A stretch of 64,000 bases of DNA. Origin: Pestalotiopsis fici W106-1. Taxonomy: Eukaryota; Ascomycota; Sordariomycetes; Amphisphaeriales; Sporocadaceae. Location of the stretch: the NCBI RefSeq assembly GCF_000516985.1, contig NW_006917092.1, positions 5,396,021-5,460,020 on the forward strand. Direction: 5' to 3'. Each line of letters opens with the position of its first letter. Within the stretch, counting starts at the first letter, position 1. Below, piece by piece: positions 34,626 through 44,004 of this stretch. Position numbers and translations under genes: made by a program. The notes below the pieces were generated by a model. It was not told the origin of the DNA, made no database searches, and saw nothing but the letters and a program-made list of their open reading frames with translations.

Positions 34626-36719
34626 ATGGCGTCCATCTATACAGCCCTCGATATCTCGAACTACGAAATTCGTATAATCACGATCCATCCTGGCGACGAT
34701 GACACAATAATAAGTTGCACACTGCACAAACAAAGTCTCCTCGCCGAACAAGAATACACGGCGTTATCATATTGTTGGGGCGACCCCACAGTCACTGACC
34801 ATATCATTGTCAACGGCGAGCGCGCGGCGGTGACCATCAATCTACGAGACGCGCTACTACAGCTCCGGAACATTGGGGTAGAGCGAGTATGGGCTGACGC
34901 CTTGTGTATCAACCAGGAGGATATTCAGGAAAGGAGTCTGCAGGTTCGCCATATGGCCCAGGTATATGCCCGCGCAGTTCGAACGTATGCATGGCTTGGA
35001 AAAGAAGGATCTGATCACGCCATGGCCAGTCTAATATTTCTCCGTCAAATAATGTCGGCCGGCATAGAAATCGATGGCATCGAGCACATGCATATGAGCG
35101 AGGTCGATACCGGCATCGATCTCGACGTGGCCTCCGCGTGTCCGTCTTGCTTAGCTAAAGCATCCTTTCAAGATCTAAAGGATCTATTTTGTCGCGAGTA
35201 CTGGAGGCGCCGCTGGGTCATCCAAGAAATTGTTGCTGCCAGGCGGGTACAAGTTATCTGCAGCAGGGAATCCATTGATCTAGGAGATCTGATGGATGCT
35301 CTTGAGTCATGTAAGAAGTCAAAACAATGGTCACCAGACTTGATCAGCTGCTGCAAATATCTGCAACAGATAATCGATATACGCTTACAATACCAATCTG
35401 GGCGACCGCAAACTCTGTGCGAAAGCATGGCCATCACGCAGCACTTTTTGTCTAGCGACTCTCGAGACAAAGTTTTTGCTCTGATTGGTATCACCTCCGA
35501 CGGCGGACGTCTGGTGCCAACCCCAAGCTATTACCAGGATTTCGAAACGATGCTGACGGACCTGGCCGCAGCCGTTTTTCGGGAACATCGTAACTTCAAC
35601 ATGATGGTACTGGACCGTCGCAATAGGGCAGCTACCCCAGGACTACCCACTTGGGTACCGGATCTTCCAGTGGAAGATCCAAAAGATCTTTCGAGTATCC
35701 TCCATACCGAGTTACTTGACTCCCGTCTTCTTGAACGAAGTCTGTCAGGCCCTCCGGGCACACTCAGGGTGCAAGGAGTCATTGTCGGAGTCATAGTCGC
35801 GACTTCATCTGTGCTGAAGAATGTCCCGCTAGGGATATCCACGGCGGAAGTGAGCTCGAACGATACTATCAGTACAGCAACACCTCTAACGCAGCCACAA
35901 GAATACTACGGATCATCGAGCAAAACATTAAGAGTCATACTTGCCATGCTCTCGTTACCCATCGAAGACGCCTACATGAATAATGAACGATCCCAACTAA
36001 TGACGCAATCTGTAATGCCATGGAATGAACATGATAGACTGCACCGCCTGCGAATGGTCTTACGTCATACCAACAGGCCATCTCTAGCCAGCCTGCAAGA
36101 GTGGATTGACACCAACAAGGCTTTCTTTTTGGGCAAAAAGTCTTTATCGGAGTGGCTGGCTGAAGGCAAAATCAGCTACTATTATTGCTGGTTGAAGAGC
36201 ATTCCGATACGTTTATGGATGATTTTCTTTCCACTTTCTGTTGCTTCCATGCCAGCAATTGTGGCCACGTCCTGTTTCTTTTTAACCCCGCGGTTCTTTA
36301 TACCTATTATACTATGTTCTTTTGTCTCATTCATTTGGGTGATTGCGTCGGCTTTCATGTTCGTTGGAAACTTCCCATACTTTCAATTAGCCAAGATATT
36401 GGAGTCTAACGCAAAGAACCGAATGCGGATGATATTGTGCAGCAAAGGGTTGATCGGTATGAGTACTGCTGATGCTCAATGTGACGACCGAGTATGCCTA
36501 CTTGTAGGTTGCTCAACCGCGGTGGTGCTTCGCAAGAATATCACGCAGCCAGGAGACAGTTATGCAGTGATCGGGCTAGCCAGCATCGCTTTAGTTCGAA
36601 AGGATTATTCCAGGTACCGACCACTTATTGGAGCGATTCGTTATGGCCATGACCAAGATGATCGGCATATTAATAAGCTCCAGAAACTCCCAGAATGGCG
36701 GGAATTCACTCTAGTATAG
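34626..36719 (+). CDS. HET-domain protein with two C-terminal membrane helices
   Basis: An intron-less frame of 697 residues starts at an ATG in a good context (TCACCATGG). An in-frame ATG at 34497 would add 43 residues of poor composition. The HET domain spans about residues 45-190: YTALSYCWGDPT, then RVWADALCINQED, VYARAVRTYAWLG and YWRRRWVIQEIVAAR. The post-HET SSDSRDKVFALIGI follows. At about residues 525-590 two long hydrophobic segments occur (RLWMIFFPLSVASMPAIVATS and FFIPIILCSFVSFIWVIASAF), and the protein then returns to a soluble C-terminal region with LVGCSTAVVLRK. Most HET proteins are soluble, so a membrane-tethered form is notable. No decay is seen. Confidence 0.9.
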   Translation: MASIYTALDISNYEIRIITIHPGDDDTIISCTLHKQSLLAEQEYTALSYCWGDPTVTDHIIVNGERAAVTINLRDALLQLRNIGVERVWADALCINQEDIQERSLQVRHMAQVYARAVRTYAWLGKEGSDHAMASLIFLRQIMSAGIEIDGIEHMHMSEVDTGIDLDVASACPSCLAKASFQDLKDLFCREYWRRRWVIQEIVAARRVQVICSRESIDLGDLMDALESCKKSKQWSPDLISCCKYLQQIIDIRLQYQSGRPQTLCESMAITQHFLSSDSRDKVFALIGITSDGGRLVPTPSYYQDFETMLTDLAAAVFREHRNFNMMVLDRRNRAATPGLPTWVPDLPVEDPKDLSSILHTELLDSRLLERSLSGPPGTLRVQGVIVGVIVATSSVLKNVPLGISTAEVSSNDTISTATPLTQPQEYYGSSSKTLRVILAMLSLPIEDAYMNNERSQLMTQSVMPWNEHDRLHRLRMVLRHTNRPSLASLQEWIDTNKAFFLGKKSLSEWLAEGKISYYYCWLKSIPIRLWMIFFPLSVASMPAIVATSCFFLTPRFFIPIILCSFVSFIWVIASAFMFVGNFPYFQLAKILESNAKNRMRMILCSKGLIGMSTADAQCDDRVCLLVGCSTAVVLRKNITQPGDSYAVIGLASIALVRKDYSRYRPLIGAIRYGHDQDDRHINKLQKLPEWREFTLV

Positions 36720-36769
36720 GCTTCTTATTTTATTTTGGGTACCCTTTGAATTCTCAACTTTTAAATGAA

Positions 36770-37272
36770 ACATTCTGTTAAAAAGCACAATCGCAAGTAT
36801 ACTTACCCACATTATCGTAGCATCTGGCGTTGCAGTTGGCGAGGCCAAAGGATTGTAGGTAAATCGCGTGGAGCGGGCGATTGATTGGCAATGGTGCTGC
36901 AGCAGGGCCAGAGACAGGGGCGCCGAGAAGGAATCAAAGGTATCCCAGACGCCACCGTTGAGCAGCACTGCCGAGATGCGTGGTTCGAAAGCGGCGGCAG
37001 GGGCTGCCAGGTAGTCGCCGAAGGAGTAGCTGAACAGTGCCAGGCGCTCGGAGTCAACTTCGCAACGCTTCTCCTCAAGCAAGTAGTCGAATGGCGGGAT
37101 AACGACACGCTCCCATTCCGGAATGAAGTCCAGGTTTTGTTGGCGATGCACCAGAGGCTGACCTGGACCGTCATAAGTGAGCGTGTTTCAGCCACGAGCC
37201 GGAGCGGGCACAACAATGATGTTATAGAGTTCCTCCTGCAAACCATTGTAGCCATAGCCGAGGATCAGCATT
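36770..37272 (-). pseudogene. AYG1-like alpha/beta hydrolase relic
   Basis: The fragment starts LILGYGYNGLQEELYN and continues through TLTYDGPGQPLVHRQQN and EWERVVIPPFDYLLEEK to FEPRISAVLLNGGVWDTFDSF. That is the central part of AYG1-type polyketide-shortening or dienelactone-like hydrolases. A TGA at 37188-37190 stands where these proteins have Trp (RGWNTL). The nucleophile elbow GYSFGG reads SYSFGD, which needs two G-to-A changes. Both ends are missing, so it cannot be functional. It lies 2.5 kb from a polyketide-synthase relic, which may point to an old pigment-type cluster. Confidence 0.78.
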
Positions 37273-37387
37273 AATCCCAGTCAATTGATTCTATTGCTCC
37301 ACAATTTCTTTCTTCACTCGCACTCATATCATATTTAAATCGAGAAATCTTCTTGCCACTTGAGAAATTTGCCCCCTTTAAAAAGAC

Positions 37388-39167
37388 TTATTCCAACTTT
37401 ACCAAAGAATTCTTCGCTGTCCGTTCAAGATCCCTCATGTTTGTGCTACCATTTCGTAGTAACGCAAGCTCCTTGTCGTGATGGTAATCGAGCACCGCTG
37501 TTATTGAAGATTTCCACAGAGGTACTTGTTGGTATTTCTTGCTCCGGAAAATTGTTAAAAGTGCAAACACTGCAGCGGCCAACTCAACACAGGCGGGGCC
37601 GATCATCCAAGGCCATCGAATCGAGACAAAAACGACGGACTCGATGCTGGTTCCATTTGCAAGCTGGTGGTTAGGACCAGAACGCAGGTAATCCGTCATG
37701 CTCTCGGCCATCTTTTCAAAAAGTCCCGGAAGATTGACATCACCGATAAGTGCAGGACTAATACCATAGTTGGTATTCGGCCATCCGCCTCCGTCTCTCC
37801 ATTCTGTCAAGATCATATCAGATTGAAAATATGCCCGTAGAGACGTGAAGTCTCCATAACCCAACACCAATCGTGGAACGCCCGCTTCTGAACCGTTTGT
37901 CCAAATTTGGCCAATTTCTAAATCGTTGTCTGCGACGTCGTGCCACTCGTTGAATTGCCAATTCCAGAGATCACTTGCTATCTTGACCTCGTCAATGCTT
38001 GCAAATGAAAAAGTGTTTCCTTGAGCGTACGCTCCGGAATAATTGTAAGCCGCCATGGATAATGTACATTCCGTAATATTTTCATTCCAACCTTGTGTTA
38101 TATTCCCGTTGGGTTTGATGGATGACCGATAAACAGCGATGTTGACTATATCTGGTATCATATCCATGGGTGGCAAGGTGTCATTGAGCTGCAAAATAGT
38201 TGCATAGTTTGTATCTTGACTTGTCAGAGAGAGCCCGATGCCTTTTGGTGTCGTCATATTACATATTGTGACAGACCCATCATTGTCAAAGACACAAGTC
38301 TTGGTCTTCAAGGTAGTAGTTGTAACATTTTCACAAACGCTTTTGAATCCTATTGAAATATAAGATGAGTTCCAGGAACAAGTGCCCGGGCAGCTGAATA
38401 CAGAAGGCGTGGTGATGTTGTAGACACCTTGAAGGATAGCGGCTTCCATTGATGGATCTTGTTTCAGGTTATCTAAATATCAATGGTCAGAATAATTATT
38501 TTCCCACTCCATCTCATGTGGCACACTCACCGGTACCAGTGTTTGCCAAATCTCTATGTGTAAAGTGTCTATCGTATTCATGAGAGAACCCAAAGGTAGC
38601 GCTGGGGTCCTCTATGGTAACATTCCGCGGCTGAAGATCGATTACTTGCTGAGTAAAGGGCGCGAAACCGAGTCGACTTATGGTAATCAATGCTCCAAGT
38701 GTTGCTAGATTCCATCGAACTCTGGAGATTAGGACGATGGACCCATACGGACCACGACTAGCACCGTCAAAATATTCGAGGTTATATAGCCTATCCTGCT
38801 TCCCTTTGAAGTGAAGCCATTTCAATTGACTGATGAAAGAGCTCACGTTGTGCATCATTGCTGCAGTGCACATGGTCGTCAAGATGGAGATAATTGCATT
38901 GATAGAGATTGAGAACGTCCAATATGTGAGTGGTCTGTTGTCCATGCGTATGAAGATGACGATGATGACGCAGAAGATAAGAAGACTGGCGATAGAAGTC
39001 AACACCTCCAGACCCCATGCGTTGTGGGACAATGAGTTGCTATGCTCCTCCACCATGGATGTATTTTCTGGGTGGTCATGACTTGGATCTGACAATTCAA
39101 CCTCTGCGTCAATCGAGTGTGTTCGTTCATAGACCCATGGGACCTTGATCCGATAATTTGGAGCCAT
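37388..39167 (-). CDS. DUF3176 membrane protein
   Basis: Two exons (39167-38531, 38472-37388) with a 58-bp phase-1 intron give 573 residues. The N-terminal half shows the DUF3176 pattern: two hydrophobic helices (SIASLLIFCVIIVIFIRMDNRPL and SISINAIISILTTMCTAAMMHNV), then SQLKWLHF, LEYFDGASRGPYGSI, and LGALITISRLGFAPFTQQVI. A long extracellular-type domain with several Cys and N-glycosylation sites follows (NGNITQGWNENIT). A last helix (PWMIGPACVELAAAVFALLTIF) precedes a short cytoplasmic tail with WKSSITAVL. The function of this common fungal family is not known to me. The gene looks intact. The start gives a normal soluble N-terminus of about 45 residues. Confidence 0.88.
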
Positions 39168-39818
39168 CGTGGAATGACTGTTGTTGCACAGGTCGAGGTC
39201 GAAACTTGAGAATTGCTGTCTCGGTTGATGCGACGTTTCGTACCAAACATTGTGCTTCTTCTCATGGTCATATAGGCAAAGACGTGCCTAAACCGGTACA
39301 TTACCTTGTGGTGGCTAGACGCTACAAGCTCGACTTGTACGCTAATGTGATTGTGGCGTCGCTGTTGGGATCCGAATTTCAGCTGCCGATGCCAGCGCAC
39401 GGAGCAGTGCTCTCCAAATTGCGTATAGGTATGGCTAATAGGCAGCGTGATCAAGCTGGCGCATTGGTGGCTCACCGCTGGGCAGCTGGCCTAGTAGTTT
39501 TGCCCTTGCTCGGCTTTGAGAGTCTCTAACATGATGTGGGTGATTGGGTTTGATGATTGGATTGGATTACGATTATGCGTGAGCTGAAAAGTGAAAGCGC
39601 GTGTGGCTTCGTTTGCGGGTTCACAATTGGATGGGTGTCCTGCATGGTGGCGCTGGTATCTAGCACTAGCATACTATAATAGATTGGCAATAGATAGGAA
39701 TACCATGTTTATACCACACTCCTGATTGACTCCCAAGGTGGCTTTACAATTATTCAAGTTGGCATGCCTCAATCAATATAGAGATTAGTAGTCTTCAGCT
39801 CTCAATACTATCCGCGTT
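39168..39818. other. Intergenic region
   Basis: Upstream of the DUF3176 gene. A frame at 39158-39529 overlaps its start and looks like a shadow. No other gene is supported. Confidence 0.4.
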
Positions 39819-41482
39819 TGATCGAAGTCTTTGATGCAAACAGGTGGAAAGAATCATTGGGCAACTATCGATATGCCTCGGGTATAGAGATCATCAGCCA
39901 GATGTTGACCATGTACGTAAAAGAACGTTTGCAGCCCGTGGGAAACCTTCAAGTCTTGCCAATCTCGCAAACCAAAGAAGGGATGAGAGCCCTTCAGTCT
40001 GGACAGAGTATGGGCAAGATTGTGTCTGACATGGCAGATGACGCACTTGTGCCGTTCGGTATACCCTTTTTTTAATTGTCTCTTTGGCAAATGTAGCTTC
40101 GCATTCCGACATTGACTTTGAACAGGTAAGGACACGATCACAGTCAACTTGGCGATTGGATGCAACAAAGACATGTATCATTGCCGGAAGGACTAGTTTG
40201 CTCGGTTTGATGATTGTGGAATGGATGGTCAAGCAAAAAGGGGCTCGATGCTTACTTCTATTGTCGCGGTCTGGCATCAAGCACGATGCCGTTGAGACTG
40301 CAGCCACGATCAACAGCATGCGTGGGCTTGGAGCCGTCATAGAGGCGCCAAAATGCGACATCGGCGACATCAATGTGCTGCGCGACGTCGTTGAAGCATA
40401 CCGAGGCTCTATGCCTCAGGTTGCTGGTTGTAACCAATCCTCAATGGTGTTGAAGGTTTGAGGTTTGTCCATCCAACTCTCCCACTGCAGCGCTTGAACA
40501 TGCTGTCGAGCTGAAGACAAGGAGATACTAATACAACCCCCTAGGACTCGGTTCTTGCAAACATGTCTCATGAGGACTGGACAGCAAGTACAAAGCCAAA
40601 AAGTGCGGTGCCTGGAAATCTCCACACGGTCCTCCCGAAAGGTCTTGATTTCTCCGTCCTACTTTCGTCCATATCTGGCATCGTGGGCTGGGTTGGCCAG
40701 GCCAACTACGCGGCAGCCAACACATACATGGACGCCCTGGCCCATTACCGCCATGCTCTAGGCGAGCGTGCAGTGGCTCTGGATCTCGGGGCCATATTGG
40801 ACCACGGCGTCCTCGCCACCAACGAAGCACTGCGCGATCGCATCTTGAGGGCTGGGATCCTCCGTGGTGTCAGCTCCTCGGAGCTGCTTGCCTTGCTCGA
40901 TGACTTTTGCGGCCCCTCTACAGGTGGTGCCGTTGCCGGCCCGCACACGGCGGCGGCACAAGTCGCCATTGGGCTGGCCCCTGCCTCTGAGCTAAAGGCC
41001 GCAAGCCCGCAGACGCCCAGCTCGCTCCTCTCACTGCCCTTCTATCGACACGTCTTTGCCAGTACCGCCGCAGCCTCTCCTGAACAGACCAGCGGCGAGG
41101 AAAGCATCCAAGCCCCGGCGGCGACAAGACTTTGTGTCCACGGGCAACACTGGCGTCATCGTCTCCAAGGCGCTGTTTCAATGCTTGGTCACCATGACGC
41201 CCGGACGGCGGGATCGCCTGGATGCCAATCAATTGGATGAGGCGATGCAGACCTTTCGGTTGACTCTCTGCAAGCCATTGAGCTGCGCAGCTGGTTTATG
41301 CAGGAGTTTGCGGCTGATGTACCCATCTTTGTTATCCTGGGCGACAAGACTTTGGCTTCTATAGGGCTTTTGGTGGCTGGAAAGAGTGAACTGCGGGCGA
41401 CGTCAAAGGCTAAAGCTAGCGTGTGCAGGACCACCCCAGCCAGCATTTTGACCACTACCGAGACGATTAAACGGCAGAGCTA
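39819..41482 (+). pseudogene. Reducing polyketide synthase 3'-end relic (ER tail, KR, ACP)
   Basis: The order matches the end of a type I reducing PKS. There is an ER tail (QVLPISQTKEGMRALQSGQSMGKIV), then a KR domain (ARCLLLLSRSGIKHDA, CDIGDINVL, DFSVLLSSISGIVGWVGQANYAAANTYMDALAHYR) and an ACP (DSLQAIELRSWF with the phosphopantetheine Ser). The KR keeps Ser, Tyr and Asn, and an intron at about 40456-40544 with a TACTAAT branch still joins DSVLANMS in frame. The NADP loop is degenerate (AGRTSLLG for GGxGGLG), and the ACP is out of frame with the KR by a short deletion next to its GVDSL motif. KS, AT, DH and MT are absent. This is a decayed piece of a once complete HR-PKS. Confidence 0.8.
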
Positions 41483-41519
41483 GGTACCGGTTAGGTAGTC
41501 TTCGTGGCGCTTAGTCGAT
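41392..41519 (+). repeat. PKS-tail repeat, second copy
   Basis: This is the in-place 3' end and downstream sequence of the PKS relic. It is shared with 33723-33814. It shows that a piece of the PKS end was duplicated or left behind 7.6 kb to the left. Confidence 0.7.
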
Positions 41520-41859
41520 CGCGTCTGTAAAGGTATTACCCATGGACCGACCCCCACTGATTCAAAATGATTTCTTAGGTAAAATCATGGTATCAAACAT
41601 CCTTGCCTTGACATTAGGAATTCTCCGATTTCTGGCGCGCAACAAATGAAGCATGATCCAGCCTGCAACCAAGCAATCAATTATCAATATCGTTTTATGT
41701 ATCCTCACTCGACCAAAATCTGGTACCTACTTAACATAATTGGGATCATTGTAAGAAACACAAAACCCTATATACGCTCCGTACGTTTAGATAAGAACAC
41801 GCTCCAGGTGCTGTCTTGCGCTCGATCCGAGACTATGGAAAAAGTATGCCATCTCAGAT

Positions 41860-43682
41860 TTAGGGAGCAAAATACTTGTAGGTGGCTTGGACTGGGGCCA
41901 CAACCTCATTGAAGAAATCGAGCCGGAAAGACTGCAAATTGAAGTCGTGCATGTCACGTCGGCCCGGAAAATCCCCATGGATACATCGCTGCGCAGCGTA
42001 GCCGTAGCCACGGCCGACTGAATCATAAACCCTTTGAACCAATTCATCCGCTATTTCAATGTCATCAGGTACAGCACTGTTCGCTGCCCTCTGCGACAAA
42101 CTTGTGCTTCTGAGAGACTGAAAGGAAGTATCAAGGCATAGCTCGATTAGCAATACTCCCAAAGCGAAGAGAGTCTTGTTGATGCCCCTCTGGATGTGAA
42201 ATGTCTGAATTCCACCATCTGCCGCCGATCGATCATTGTTTCCAAGCCAGCCTATAGCAGGCAACTGTGATACATAGTTATCAATGGACGGCTTTTTAAA
42301 GATGGAAATGTCATCGATCCATTCCCAGTCGGGAGCCAGCCAGGGAGTTTCAGCCAGATAGAGCACACCCCAGCACAAGCCAGCAGACACAGCCAGTCTC
42401 TCTGACAACGAGGCACGCGGAATATGGCCCCTTGACGAGCGTAGCCGTTTGCTGCTAGAAAGTAGACTTTTGAGTTCCATCGGGACTTCCTGCGGTGAAT
42501 CCAATCGATCGTGTTTGATGATTATACGGCTTTTGTTCTCTGCCATCCCCAACACGAATCGGCTGTCCGAAGCGGTTTCATCAATCAGGGAGCACAGGCT
42601 CCCGATTTCCCGATACGCGGATAGAGGCCTCTCCAAGCCAGCAACTGTCAATGCGTTAGTTTTTTCCTCTGCGCATAATCATATCAGAAGGTCTATGTTT
42701 TCCTTACCCGCAAGGGTTGCACTCGGCGTTGAAGGCACTTTCCTTCTAAACACAGACTGCAAGCGACGTGAGATACTGTGAGACTTCTTGGTGCTGACTG
42801 GAGTTTCGGTATTCACGTGTTGGCTTGAAGTAGAGGTAGTAGCTGAAGAGCTTGCAATCACCTCGCCATCATGGACTTCGACAACAAAGCTGTGCCAGAC
42901 AAGCGGGCTCTTAGGCTGGCTCTGTCCCGGGGTTATTGCAATGGGCAGTATATCGATCTGCGGCTGATCATGCTCATGCCATGAAAGTTTCAGATTTCCC
43001 TGATGACAATGAGCCACATCTTTGCACTTCCACGCACCCTGTACTGCACGGAAAACGGATCGAGCGTTCTGCCTTGTCTTGTCGCATCGGTCGATGTCGA
43101 ACCCATTCTTGACTGTGGAAAGGGTAGGTGTCTCTTTCGTTGAGGTGATTCCCACTTCTGGCGTTTGAAAACAATTCGTCAATACGTTGTTCCAATATTG
43201 GAGCTGCTCGGCGAAAGTCCACGTCTTCATGTGGCTGATGCTCCTTTTGACTCGTCGCCATTCGTAACGGGCTCGATCTGATGTGTCGTTGAACCATGCA
43301 GGCTTCGATGATCAGCGAACTTGACAATAAAAGGCTCCATGCAAAGAATACTCACCTTTCCCCGGGAATCAAGTTCCATCTTCTTCATCATCTGCGCCGC
43401 TATTTTGTCCATCTGGCGGATAATATCCAGGTAGTTTTCATGCTTTTCTGGAAATCGTCTTCGCAACTGCATTTCCAGATTTTGTTGTGTGGGGTCCACG
43501 AGATTGATTAATTTGAGTGTCCTCCTCAGTTGTTCGTCCTGGGCGAAGACCTGCAAGCGGATGTCGTGCAGGATGCTTTCGTAATGCCAGTAGTTCTTGG
43601 ACAACTGTGCTACCGTGTCATAACTCTCAATTGCAGAAAGAATGAGGGGCAGAGCCCCCAGTACCAGGCCCGCGACCTCCAT
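41860..43682 (-). CDS. DUF7580-type protein (fungal incompatibility-associated)
   Basis: Three exons (43682-43356, 43302-42708, 42644-41860) give 568 residues. The introns (53 and 63 bp) have GTGAGT/GTAAGG donors and matched phases. The N-terminus reads MEVAGLVLGALPLILSAIESYDTV, the usual start of this family, followed by YHESILHDIRLQ-type helices. Mid-protein motifs are YEWRRVKRSI and NARSVFRAVQGAW with CHQGNLKLSW. The C-terminal block is LAVSAGLCWGVLYLAETPWL and LFALGVLLIELCLD, a kinase-fold-like piece without catalytic residues. Family members are widespread in Pezizomycotina and often sit near incompatibility genes; no molecular role is established that I know of. It diverges from the AAA ATPase over 322 bp. 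An in-frame ATG at 43934 would extend it without family support. Confidence 0.85.
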
Positions 43683-44004
43683 GGTCCAAGAGCGCTGGAA
43701 GTAGATAATAGCGACGCAGCTCTCGTGCCCGAATGTAAATCTCTCTCTATTCTTTTGCGATGGAATGCCTTTACTCGAAGATGATGGTCCAAGGATGCTC
43801 GAGGCTTTACGCGTAATGCATGTAAGCGACTGGTGTGAGGCTGAGAGATCTGTGGCCTCCAAATTGGGCCTGTATGCATATTGCATTCGTGATTCGGCAG
43901 GGACATTGGGAGTTTCCCCGCTCGCAACGTACATAAGGCTCTACCTCTCTACGATCTACGCGCAATTACACACCAGCAAAACATCTTCAAACAATTGAAT
44001 CATC
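43683..44004. promoter_or_regulatory. Shared divergent promoter, DUF7580 / AAA-ATPase pair
   Basis: These 322 bp separate the two start codons. The minus-strand frame of the DUF7580 gene stays open across most of it, probably by chance. Both promoters must overlap this interval. No specific site was identified. Confidence 0.5.

Noticed and set aside
39158..39529. 123-codon plus frame at the DUF3176 start
   Set aside because: Antisense to the DUF3176 start and upstream region; no motif.
42974..43327. 117-codon minus frame overlapping the DUF7580 gene
   Set aside because: The family motifs (YEWRRVKRSI, NARSVFRAVQGAW) lie in a different frame that splices cleanly.
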